A stretch of 54,916 nucleotides of DNA from an uncultured Acetatifactor sp. (GTDB taxonomy: Bacteria > Bacillota > Clostridia > Lachnospirales > Lachnospiraceae). Below are positions 8,941 to 16,592 of this stretch, piece by piece. Position 1 is the first letter of the stretch. Each line of letters starts with the position of its first letter. The notes under the pieces are model-generated. The model searched no databases. It was not told the DNA's origin and saw only the letters and a list, made by a program, of their open reading frames with translations. The position numbers and the translations under genes were made by a program. The DNA lies in NCBI GenBank assembly GCA_910585615.1, contig CAJUFO010000013.1, positions 22,456-77,371 on the forward strand, written 5' to 3'.

Positions 8941-9864
8941 ATGTATCATGTGATTGTCAATCCCGCCTCCCGCTCCGGCAGAGGGCAGCGAATATGGAAG
9001 GAACAGATAGAACCCGCGCTGCGGAAGGAAAACGTGGATTACTGCCCCCATTTCTCGGAGAGGGCCGGGGACACCGTCTCCATCGTGGCAGATCTGTTCC
9101 GCCGGGAGGAAGGGGATATTTTCCTTATTATATTGGGAGGGGACGGGACTGTGAACGAGGCGCTCCAGGGGATGGATGATCCCCGCCGGGCCGTGCTGGG
9201 CTATATCCCCACCGGTTCCAGCAACGATCTGGCCAGGGACCTGAAGCTGCCGCGGAAGCCGTTGGAGGCCCTTGATGTGATACTGCACTCGGGCAGGATC
9301 CGCTCCATGGACCTGGGGGTGCTGTCCTATGCGGACGGGGAGAGGCGCCGCTTTGCGGTGAGCTGCGGGATCGGGTTTGACGCTGCCGTCTGCCAGGAGG
9401 CCATGCATTCTAAAATCAAGGACACCATGAATCGGTTGGGTCTGGGGAAGCTGACTTATCTGGGCGTGGCGCTGCGGCAGCTTTTTGCCTCGAAGGCGGT
9501 GTCGGGGAAGCTTACTTTGGAGGGCGGCGCGCCTGTGGATATCGGGAATATGCTGTTCACGGCGTGCATGGTCCACAGGTACGAAGGCGGCGGGTTCATG
9601 TTCGCTCCGGACGCGGTGGATGATGACGGGATATTGAATCTGTGCGCGGTGGGAGATCTGTCGAAGCTGTTCATCCTGTTCGCGCTGCCTACGGCTTTTT
9701 ATGGGAAGCATTATATGTTTCGGGGGATTACGGCTTATCGGGCGGGGAAGGTCACTATTGAGACTTCTCAGCCGCTTTGGGTGCATACGGACGGGGAGGT
9801 CACGCGGCGGAGTGATTGGATTTGTGTTGGGTGTGAGAAGGGGGTTTTGCGGGTTGTGGGGTAA
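8941..9864 (+). CDS. Diacylglycerol kinase-family lipid kinase (YegS/BmrU/DgkB type)
   Basis: Soluble lipid kinase of the DAGK catalytic family, which phosphorylates diacylglycerol or a related lipid at the inner membrane face. Visible blocks are the N-terminal YHVIVNPASRSGRG, the nucleotide loop ILGGDGTVNEALQG, the substrate loop PTGSSNDLARDLKLPR (family pattern GTxNDxAR) and CGIGFDAAVCQEA. The 307-aa length is typical. The start at ATG 8941 has AGGA 6 nt upstream. It stands alone on the plus strand, divergent from glyA. Whether it is a DgkB-like recycling enzyme or another lipid kinase cannot be decided here. Confidence 0.88.
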   Translation: MYHVIVNPASRSGRGQRIWKEQIEPALRKENVDYCPHFSERAGDTVSIVADLFRREEGDIFLIILGGDGTVNEALQGMDDPRRAVLGYIPTGSSNDLARDLKLPRKPLEALDVILHSGRIRSMDLGVLSYADGERRRFAVSCGIGFDAAVCQEAMHSKIKDTMNRLGLGKLTYLGVALRQLFASKAVSGKLTLEGGAPVDIGNMLFTACMVHRYEGGGFMFAPDAVDDDGILNLCAVGDLSKLFILFALPTAFYGKHYMFRGITAYRAGKVTIETSQPLWVHTDGEVTRRSDWICVGCEKGVLRVVG

Positions 9865-9890
9865 AGCAAAACATATGGATTTCTGCAATT

Positions 9891-9992
9891 TATACTGCTT
9901 AACGATTTCACTTGCCGTGAAACCAGACTGCATAACGCTGACTGGTTCAATCGCTTGATTGCATTAGGCAGTATTCAGCGTTATGCAGTATA
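9891..9992. repeat. Nested palindrome with three ACTGC(A/T)TAACG boxes
   Basis: A perfect 15-bp inverted repeat pairs 9927-9941 (ACTGCATAACGCTGA) with 9975-9989, with a smaller CAATC/GATTG hairpin in the loop. A third copy of the core, ACTGCTTAACG, lies at 9894-9904 in direct orientation, so 9891-9904 also pairs with 9979-9992 (13 of 14). No U-tract follows on either strand, so it does not look like a terminator. Two direct boxes and one inverted box resemble binding sites for a recombinase or repressor. Confidence 0.7.
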
Positions 9993-9994
9993 AA

Positions 9995-10047
9995 AAGGTG
10001 TAAAGCTTCCGAATCATTTTGATGGCTCAATAAAGACTTTACACACC
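9995..10047. repeat. Stem-loop with AAGGTGTAAAG arms, plus a distant direct copy
   Basis: AAGGTGTAAAG (9995-10005) pairs with CTTTACACACCTT (10037-10049) through an 11-bp stem with a 2-nt bulge and a 31-nt loop, followed by GTTTT. It could terminate the lipid kinase transcript. The 12-mer AAGGTGTAAAGC recurs in direct orientation at 10427-10438, bracketing the small ORF at 10173-10358. Confidence 0.55.
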
Positions 10048-10103
10048 TTGTTTTATGGCTGCTATTTATACTGACAGTCACCAAAGTCTGTCAAGTCACC
10101 CGG

Positions 10104-10154
10104 CTCACGAGTGGAAAGCATCATGAACCGGTGACTAATCGGGTCGCTCGTGAG
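10104..10154. repeat. Inverted repeat CTCACGAG/CTCGTGAG
   Basis: A perfect 8-bp inverted repeat (10104-10111 and 10147-10154). Inside it a second near-palindrome pairs GTCACCCGG with CCGGTGAC. It lies just beyond the 3' end of the 61-codon ORF and belongs to the same palindrome-rich stretch. Confidence 0.55.
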
Positions 10155-10172
10155 TATAATTGTTCAGGAGAC

Positions 10173-10358
10173 TTACTCTTTGATTCTGTCCAATTCAGTC
10201 AGTTTTACCCCTGATGTCGTCAGGACAACTTTTAGTTCTGTATATCTGACTTTCATCGCTTTGTAGATTTCTGAGTCCTTTTCAGTGGCTAAAATCATAT
10301 AGCTTTGCAATCTGGAGAATTCTTCAATGTTTCTTTGCATCATTTCTTTCTCAGCCAT
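10173..10358 (-). CDS. Small protein of unknown function (61 aa)
   Basis: A 61-codon ORF starting MAEKEMMQRNIEEFSRLQSY. It is charged, predicted all-helical and has no signal or membrane segment. I cannot name its family with confidence; proteins of this look occur beside mobile elements in Clostridia. ATG 10358 has a modest GCGGGG site 7-8 nt upstream. It lies between the two AAGGTGTAAAGC repeats and among several palindromes, so it may be the surviving gene of a degraded element. Coding potential looks real because the sequence is protein-like and isolated. Confidence 0.5.
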   Translation of the reverse strand: MAEKEMMQRNIEEFSRLQSYMILATEKDSEIYKAMKVRYTELKVVLTTSGVKLTELDRIKE

Positions 10359-10505
10359 ATGGTTGCCCCGCTTTCTAAAGTGCTGTCTATGGTTATCTGG
10401 TGATTCTATTATAATAGCCCTTTAGGAAGGTGTAAAGCCTTTATTCAATGCAAACATCAAATAGATTGAGGCCTTCTTCCTGGTGCCTCTTGACAAATAT
10501 GCTTA

Positions 10506-11858
10506 TTATTTCCAGATTACCCTTTCAACAAAATGAGGCAAACTGTCTACAGTAATATTGGGGCTATATTCCTCTTTCCTTCTAGGTATTTCAGGGTTAT
10601 TAATCAGCGCCGTCCTGCATCCTGCAGCAATTCCAGCTTGCACATCATTTTCCCCATCTCCTACCATCCATGAATTCTTCAAATCAATGTTGTAATCTTG
10701 AGCTGCTTTTACCAGCATTCCTGGCTTCGGTTTTCGGCAATCGCAGTCTGTCTTCAAATCTGCCACTTCCCCTTTATGCCCCTTATGCGGATGATGCGGA
10801 CAGAAATATATACCATCAACATAAGCGCCCTCCTGTCCCAACAATGTTTCCATTTTATTATGTATCTCTTCTAATTCATCCCATGACACTTCGCCCCTGG
10901 CAATGACAGGCTGATTAGTGACCACAATACAAAGATAACCAGAAGCATTAATTTCCCGGATAGCCTCCGCAACGCCGTCCAGCAGTTCAAAGTCCTTGAT
11001 ATTCCGAAGGAATCCGACATATCTGTTGATTGTCCCATCCCGATCCAAAAAAATAGCTTTCTGTTTATTAGAAAGGTTTTTCGCATGTATGCGCCCTGAT
11101 ATAAAGTCGCCCTCCACAATCCGGAGCCGTTCTGGTGTCCCCATGTCCTTCACATATTCTGACGAGTCATAGCAGAACATCCTGCCAGAACCTGCCAAAG
11201 GTTTCAATAGGTGACGGTCAAGGTCCACTTTGACTAACTCTCCATCCCCTCCAGTCGTGCCGACAACCTCTGGACGAATATTTGCCAAGTCTAATATTTG
11301 GGGATTTATTATATGTATCCCTGCATTTACACGATTTCGGTAAAACATTGGACGTTCATCCTCTTTCGCCAGCCAAGACTCAACAGCCGAATTCCGATCC
11401 GCCACTATCAAGCCACTATCATAAGGGTGGCTGTTAGGATGTGTGAATAGGGTAACCAGTCCCCCCTTTTCCTTATGGAACTTAACCATGCGCACAAAAT
11501 CCACATCAAAAACAGAATCGGCATTCAAAAGCAAAAAGTCGTCTCTCAGCTCGTCTCTCAGCTTAAGCAATGCCCCGGCGTTTCCCAGTGGCTGTTCCTC
11601 ATCATAATATGCAATGTTCACCCCGAAAGGCCTGCCTGTTGCCGGGGAAATCCCTCTTCCATCCCCGAAGTAGTCCTTGATGACTTTTCCTAGGTGAGAA
11701 ACCGTTATGATGAAGTTTGTGAAGCCCTGCCTACGGAGGCAGTTAATCTCATGTTCCAAAACGGGGATTCCATTTATCTTCAACATTGGTTTAGGTATGT
11801 CAGGGGCAATCGCGGAAACGCGCGTCCCTTTGCCTCCTGCCATGATTACTGTTTTCAT
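10506..11858 (-). CDS. Fusion: heptose-1-phosphate nucleotidyltransferase (HddC-like) + heptose bisphosphate phosphatase (GmhB-like)
   Basis: A 450-aa two-domain enzyme. Residues about 1-235 are a sugar-nucleotide transferase (MAGGKGTRVSAIAPDIPKPM, LLNADSVFDVDF). Residues about 268-450 are a HAD-IIIA phosphatase with FLDRDGTINRYVG, VTNQPVIARGE, the zinc-loop CPHHPHKG...CDCRKPKPGM and MVGDGENDVQAG. The pair matches the GmhB and HddC steps of GDP-D-glycero-alpha-D-manno-heptose synthesis. An HddA-like kinase (27609-28616) and a GDP-sugar SDR (26586-27554) in the same operon support heptose as substrate. It is the last gene of the operon. Specificity is inferred; related fusions could act on other sugars. 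Confidence 0.82.
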   Translation of the reverse strand: MKTVIMAGGKGTRVSAIAPDIPKPMLKINGIPVLEHEINCLRRQGFTNFIITVSHLGKVIKDYFGDGRGISPATGRPFGVNIAYYDEEQPLGNAGALLKLRDELRDDFLLLNADSVFDVDFVRMVKFHKEKGGLVTLFTHPNSHPYDSGLIVADRNSAVESWLAKEDERPMFYRNRVNAGIHIINPQILDLANIRPEVVGTTGGDGELVKVDLDRHLLKPLAGSGRMFCYDSSEYVKDMGTPERLRIVEGDFISGRIHAKNLSNKQKAIFLDRDGTINRYVGFLRNIKDFELLDGVAEAIREINASGYLCIVVTNQPVIARGEVSWDELEEIHNKMETLLGQEGAYVDGIYFCPHHPHKGHKGEVADLKTDCDCRKPKPGMLVKAAQDYNIDLKNSWMVGDGENDVQAGIAAGCRTALINNPEIPRRKEEYSPNITVDSLPHFVERVIWK

Positions 11859-11945
11859 GATATTTTATCCCTATAGCATTGCTAAATACTTTAATCTTAT
11901 TTTCTTCAAAACTCCATGGAAGGGCTTCAGGTTCCAGCATCATGT

Positions 11946-13130
11946 CTATACAAAACTGTACTTCGCATTTTCCACAAGAAGCGCATCTCCTTGCCCCATA
12001 CCTGAACAGATAGCCGCAATCCCATATCTTTTATTCCTTCTTTGCAGCTCGCTTATGAGAGTCATAATAATTCTTCCCCCGGAAGCACCTAATGGATGTC
12101 CGAAAGCAATCGCCCCACCATTGACATTGACCTTTTCCAAATCGCAACCAATAATCTTCGAGCTCACAAGAGTTACTGCCGCAAATGCTTCATTAATCTC
12201 TATCAAATCAATTTCCTCAATCGACATACCGACCTTTTGCAGCAGCTTCTGGATTGCATGTCCAGGTGCTATCGCAATATTCTTGGAATCTTCCGAGCAC
12301 ATGGCGTGTCCAATAATAATCGCCTCAATAGGAAGACCGTTATTAGCAGCATATTCATTATCCATTACAACTAATGCGGAAGCCCCATCATTGCAGCCAG
12401 GAGCGTTTCCGGCCGTGACCGTATTCCTTGGCGAAAAGATAGGGGATAGTTTTGCAAGCTTGTCAATAGCCACATTTTCTCTAGGGGCCTCATCAATTTC
12501 AAGCAGTTCACCATTCTTGAGCTCAACGCCCACTATCTCTCTCTTTAAATATCCATTATGAATTGCCTGTATCGCTCTTGTCTGGCTCCTTACAGCCCAT
12601 CTGTCCTGCTCTTCACGAGTAACACCATATTCTCCTGCAATAAGGCCTCCATGTACAGCCATGTGGCAGTCATATGTAGGGCACCACAATCCATCCTTTA
12701 CCATTAAGTCAGCGAATTGCACGTCAAACATTTTGTGGCCCCATCTTAGGTCATAAGAAGCAAATGGGACTTGGCTCATGTTTTCCATTCCGCCTGTCAC
12801 AATCACATTTGCGTCTCCCGCCCTTATAATCTGATCCGCTATCGTTGCGGCCCGCATGCTAGAAGCGCATACTTTGTTTATTGCATCAACAGGTACGCTA
12901 GCCGGTATTCCTGCTTTGATTGCAGCCTGCCTTCCAGGTATCTGCCCGCATCCTGCGCTCATAACCTGTCCAATCACAGCAAGGTTTATATTTTCACCAG
13001 AAACCCCAGACCTTGAAACCGCCTCCTTAATAGCTATAGAGCCTAGTTCAACCGCATTAAGGCTAGAAAGTTTCCCTCCAAATTTTCCAAATGGTGTCCT
13101 TGCAAAACCTGTAATAACACTTCTTCTCAT
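11946..13130 (-). CDS. Thiolase (acetyl-CoA C-acetyltransferase type) in a glycan operon
   Basis: A 394-aa thiolase, biosynthetic acetyl-CoA acetyltransferase subtype. Catalytic landmarks are NKVCASSMRA (nucleophilic Cys about 89), EINEAFAAVTL, GGAIAFGHPLGASGGR (His) and CSGMGQGDALLVE (second Cys). All key residues are present, so it should condense two acetyl-CoA to acetoacetyl-CoA. It lies 55 nt after the SDR gene, close to two amino-sugar aminotransferases and a hexapeptide acyltransferase. I infer it feeds a hydroxyacyl group for sugar decoration rather than butyrate fermentation. The base composition matches the AT-rich operon, not the core flanks. Confidence 0.9.
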   Translation of the reverse strand: MRRSVITGFARTPFGKFGGKLSSLNAVELGSIAIKEAVSRSGVSGENINLAVIGQVMSAGCGQIPGRQAAIKAGIPASVPVDAINKVCASSMRAATIADQIIRAGDANVIVTGGMENMSQVPFASYDLRWGHKMFDVQFADLMVKDGLWCPTYDCHMAVHGGLIAGEYGVTREEQDRWAVRSQTRAIQAIHNGYLKREIVGVELKNGELLEIDEAPRENVAIDKLAKLSPIFSPRNTVTAGNAPGCNDGASALVVMDNEYAANNGLPIEAIIIGHAMCSEDSKNIAIAPGHAIQKLLQKVGMSIEEIDLIEINEAFAAVTLVSSKIIGCDLEKVNVNGGAIAFGHPLGASGGRIIMTLISELQRRNKRYGIAAICSGMGQGDALLVENAKYSFV

Positions 13131-13185
13131 ATCTATAATCTACCTCTTTTGAAAAGTAAAAAACATAATAAGCGTTCTCGTAAAT

Positions 13186-13917
13186 TCAAACATATAATAA
13201 TCCGTTATTTCTAATTGTTTGTCCCGACACATAACTGAAGTGTTCAGAACAGACATCGACAACTATCTGAGCCGCATCATCGGGATTTCCAAGATGTTTC
13301 ATCGGAATTTTCTTCATTGCCGCTTCAAGGACGTTGTCAGGTACAGCATTTGTCATTCCAGCATCAATATATCCATATGATACAATGTTTGCTGTAACCC
13401 CATACTTTGCATTCTCCAATGCAACACTCTTTATAAGGCCGCTTAGCCCGGCTTTTGTCGCAGCATAACTGCATGAGCCATATGTGCCCATATCCCCCAT
13501 GACAGAACCAATACAGACAAACCTTCCAGAGCCGCTCTTACGCAATAATTCCGTCATTGCCTTTATGTACAAAAAGGGGGCCGTTAGATTAGTTGCAACA
13601 ACACGGTTCCAGCTTTCCAATGTCATATTGACTGTTAGGGAATCCTCAAAAATCCCAGCAACATAAACCAAAGCATCTAATTTCCCATATTTTTCATCCA
13701 ACGCTTCTTTTAATGCAATAATATCAGCTTCACATAAAGAATCAGCTCTATATGCATCTGCATAATATTCGTTGGATAAAGCCTTGGCCTTATCCTCATT
13801 GGAATAATATGTGAAAGATACATCATATTCTGCATTATGAAATGCTTTTACCATATAACTCCCAAGGCCACCGCTCCCCCCTACAATCAAAACATTTCTC
13901 TTAACCATCTTTTTCAT
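13186..13917 (-). CDS. SDR-family ketoreductase (FabG/PhaB-like)
   Basis: A 243-aa classical short-chain dehydrogenase. The cofactor motif is NVLIVGGSGGLGSYMVKAF, an SVMGDMG strand follows, and the catalytic motif is YAATK. Family members reduce 3-ketoacyl thioesters or sugar ketones. ATG 13917 overlaps the end of the acyltransferase gene by 17 nt, so the two are coupled. GAGGAGA abuts that ATG, and the in-frame ATG at 13908 (MVKRNVLIVGG) has better spacing, so either could be used. With the thiolase directly downstream, a thiolase plus ketoreductase pair making 3-hydroxybutyryl-CoA is the simplest reading. Confidence 0.85.
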   Translation of the reverse strand: MKKMVKRNVLIVGGSGGLGSYMVKAFHNAEYDVSFTYYSNEDKAKALSNEYYADAYRADSLCEADIIALKEALDEKYGKLDALVYVAGIFEDSLTVNMTLESWNRVVATNLTAPFLYIKAMTELLRKSGSGRFVCIGSVMGDMGTYGSCSYAATKAGLSGLIKSVALENAKYGVTANIVSYGYIDAGMTNAVPDNVLEAAMKKIPMKHLGNPDDAAQIVVDVCSEHFSYVSGQTIRNNGLLYV

Positions 13918-14476
13918 TCTCCTCTAAAAATCGTCTCTCCAAATTTAGCATGTCTTGTCTTCTCTCTCGGATTCTTTTACATGGTGCCCCAACATACATC
14001 CCCCAAGGTTCTGTACTTTTGTTTACCAAAGACATAGCTCCAAACGAACACCCTTCTCCTAAATCTATCCCAGGAAGAACTATCGATCCGGCCCCCAAGA
14101 CTACATGCTTTCCAATATGGATAGATTCCGTCGTACACTTTCGATAGATAGAGTTTACAGTCGGATTGGTCAAATACATTCCTGAATAATCGTCAGAAGA
14201 TGCCACAATAGTACATCTATATGCCAATCCCGAAAAATCATCCATCGTTATGCTACAATTTCCGCCAAAGAAAGCACTATAAGCAGCTATATGGATATAA
14301 TTGCCGAAAGCAACTCCACCGCTCAGCAGACAAAAATCATCTATCCTGACATGGTTCCCAAATGACATTCTCTCCGGCCTATATATACTGGCTTTTCTGC
14401 TGATTAATATATCTTCTCCGCCTAAATGCTTAAAGCCCATTTGCCGCAATTCGTCCATTGAATAGAAATTATCCAT
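13901..14476 (-). CDS. Hexapeptide-repeat (LbH) acyltransferase
   Basis: A 191-aa left-handed beta-helix transferase. Hexad repeats run from about residue 35 (FGNHVRIDDFCLLSGGVAFG) to HIGKHVVLGAGSIVLPGIDL and LGEGCSFGAMSLVNKS. The ending YVGAPCKRIRER is typical of sugar O- or N-acyltransferases. The ATG at 14476 lies 7 nt after AAGGAG; a TTG one codon earlier is less likely. It precedes the SDR and thiolase genes and follows two DegT aminotransferases. I infer it acylates a 4-amino sugar nucleotide, possibly with a hydroxybutyryl group; simple acetylation is the alternative. Confidence 0.83.
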   Translation of the reverse strand: MDNFYSMDELRQMGFKHLGGEDILISRKASIYRPERMSFGNHVRIDDFCLLSGGVAFGNYIHIAAYSAFFGGNCSITMDDFSGLAYRCTIVASSDDYSGMYLTNPTVNSIYRKCTTESIHIGKHVVLGAGSIVLPGIDLGEGCSFGAMSLVNKSTEPWGMYVGAPCKRIRERRQDMLNLERRFLEENEKDG

Positions 14477-14522
14477 CAAAATACTCCTTTTCTCTACATT
14501 TTTTACAAATTATATTTTTGTG

Positions 14523-15455
14523 CTAAAGGAAGTCATGTACTGCATCCACGACAGTCTGCATCTCTAGAAACGAATATCTCTGGTCACATGGCAGAGGAAG
14601 TATATTTTCGCTATAGTCTTTTGCTATTCCACCGAATGCAATCGCTTGAGGCCAGAGTGTCGGAATATATATATCCTTTGCTATAAGCTTCCTCTTGACC
14701 TCTAATCCGTCCTCTATATAGAACGGATACATGTAGGGTCCAACAGGCCGCAGAATACTCAGCCTATTCTCATTCTTTAACTGCTCATGCAGAAATGAAA
14801 AATTCTCCTCTCTTTTCTCCTTTACCCGCTTATAGTCTATGGCTCTCAAAATGTTATGGGAGAGCCTAGACATGGATTTTGGGATAAGATTATAGAAAGA
14901 TTCATCATTATTATTAAAGTCCATGTAATATTCAGATGCGGTACCCTCATATCTGCCAAGAATATGAGTCATCCTGTCTTTTGAGATATCACGTGGAAGC
15001 TCCGGAGTATCTTCTGATGCAAGATAAGCACCATCAGGGACACCAAAAAACTTTCTACATGAGTATATCGTGTTAATGCCTTCTGCTGGTTCTTGAAAGA
15101 ATGCCTGGGCATTATCAAAGATTATCTGACCATATCTTTCTTTCAATTCCTTCTCATCTAAAATCTGGCCAAAATAATTAACTATATATATCCACTCCCC
15201 ATCATCCAAGTTCCTTTCAAACCGAGGTCGGAAATCTTTTCCAATCTCATAGAATTCATATGAGCATCCCTCCCTTTCGCACACTTTGAACACCGCATCA
15301 CACAGGTAGGATGGAATATACAGTTTCTTAATGCACTTAGCATGGATTAGGCATGCAAGAGCATTCCTTCCCGTGTTCAACGCAAATAATTTAGGATAGT
15401 ATTCACTTCCCATAAACTTCTCTAGTCCAAAATATCCCCCTATTTCCATATCCAT
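14523..15455 (-). CDS. Divergent DegT/DnrJ-type PLP protein
   Basis: A 310-aa protein distantly resembling DegT/DnrJ/EryC1/StrS sugar aminotransferases and about 60 residues shorter. IIFDNAQAFFQ aligns with the family DAAHTFG (PLP-nitrogen Asp). YSCRKFFGVPDGAYL aligns with SFHATKVFNTIEGGA of the neighbouring true aminotransferase, so the PLP lysine appears kept. The N-terminal substrate region is reduced. It lies 20 nt after that aminotransferase and may act with it or on a second sugar. Loss of activity is also possible. Two in-frame ATGs (15455, 15449) compete as start. Confidence 0.7.
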   Translation of the reverse strand: MDMEIGGYFGLEKFMGSEYYPKLFALNTGRNALACLIHAKCIKKLYIPSYLCDAVFKVCEREGCSYEFYEIGKDFRPRFERNLDDGEWIYIVNYFGQILDEKELKERYGQIIFDNAQAFFQEPAEGINTIYSCRKFFGVPDGAYLASEDTPELPRDISKDRMTHILGRYEGTASEYYMDFNNNDESFYNLIPKSMSRLSHNILRAIDYKRVKEKREENFSFLHEQLKNENRLSILRPVGPYMYPFYIEDGLEVKRKLIAKDIYIPTLWPQAIAFGGIAKDYSENILPLPCDQRYSFLEMQTVVDAVHDFL

Positions 15456-15475
15456 CCTACCCCATATATATTTTC

Positions 15476-16588
15476 TTATCCCTTTCTACAGTTTAGAATA
15501 ATTTCGCAAATTCGATCCACCTCCTTGATTGCGAGATCTGCATAGAGAGGAAGTGTCAGCACCCTTTTGCTGACATGAAGCGCAACCGGCGTCTGCGATG
15601 CATCGTATTTTCCATGGAAAGCCGTAAATGTATTTGTCAACGGATAGAAATATTTTCTAGCGCCAATTCCCTGCTCAGCCAAAGCATCACATACTTCAGC
15701 ACGGCTTGCGCCGAATATCTTTTCCTCAAACACAACAGGGAAATAGGCATAATTACATTTCACATCAGCCTGTATGGCATTGAGCTGTATCCCATCTACT
15801 CCACTTAGGCCTGTCCGGTACCTTTCCGCTATTCTGCCTCTCTTAATGATTTCTTCGTCAATATGCTTAAGATTGCAGAGTCCCATGGCTGCGCAGTATT
15901 CGTTCATCTTTGCATTGGCTCCGACTGCATCGACTTCTTCCGGACCATGAATACCGAAGTTTTTCAACTCATAGAGCTTCTCGCCAAGACGCTTGTCAGA
16001 ATAGGTCACCGCTCCCCCTTCAATCGTATTGAACACCTTCGTTGCATGAAAGCTGAAGCAGGAAGCATCCCCAAAAGTGCCTAAGCCTTTTCCCTTGTAT
16101 GTCTCCCCAAATGTATGTGCCGCATCATAGATGACCTTTAGTTCATACTTATGAGCTATCCGTTCAATTTCTTCGATATCGCAGACATTCCCATAAACAT
16201 GCACTGGCAGAATGGCGCATGTGCGATCTGTGATAAGGCTTTCCAACTGCCTGGTGTCAATTGTAAATGTAACAGGATTGATATCGCAGAAGACAGGTTC
16301 CAGCCTGTTTCTCACAATTGCATGGGTGGTCGACGCGAAAGTGAACGGAGTGGTAATCACTTCCCCTTGAAGATTCATGGCTTGCAATGTAAGTTCGAGG
16401 GACATGTGGCCATTGGTCAAAAGCTCGACGTTCTCGACTCCCATGTACCTGCGGAGCTCTGCTTGAAGGCGAGCATGTTTTGGCCCCATATTGGTAAGCC
16501 AGCGCGTATCCCACAACGATCGGATTTCGTCCATATACTCCTCAATATCTGGCATAGACGACCTTGTGACAAGGATTTTATCTGCCAT
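15476..16588 (-). CDS. DegT/DnrJ/EryC1/StrS family sugar aminotransferase
   Basis: A 370-aa PLP enzyme transferring an amino group to a keto-deoxysugar nucleotide. Signatures are WLTNMGPKHARLQAEL, TTPFTFASTTHAIV, YDAAHTFGETYKGKGLG (PLP Asp) and CFSFHATKVFNTIEGGA (PLP Lys). It most resembles VioA/FdtB/QdtB-type enzymes making dTDP-4-amino or 3-amino-dideoxy sugars, judged from the N-terminal pattern; the exact product is unknown. Start ATG 16588 is 4 nt after the stop of the ATP-grasp gene. No rmlA or rmlB is in the window, so a dTDP-sugar donor must come from elsewhere. Confidence 0.9.
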   Translation of the reverse strand: MADKILVTRSSMPDIEEYMDEIRSLWDTRWLTNMGPKHARLQAELRRYMGVENVELLTNGHMSLELTLQAMNLQGEVITTPFTFASTTHAIVRNRLEPVFCDINPVTFTIDTRQLESLITDRTCAILPVHVYGNVCDIEEIERIAHKYELKVIYDAAHTFGETYKGKGLGTFGDASCFSFHATKVFNTIEGGAVTYSDKRLGEKLYELKNFGIHGPEEVDAVGANAKMNEYCAAMGLCNLKHIDEEIIKRGRIAERYRTGLSGVDGIQLNAIQADVKCNYAYFPVVFEEKIFGASRAEVCDALAEQGIGARKYFYPLTNTFTAFHGKYDASQTPVALHVSKRVLTLPLYADLAIKEVDRICEIILNCRKG

Positions 16589-16592
16589 TCTC

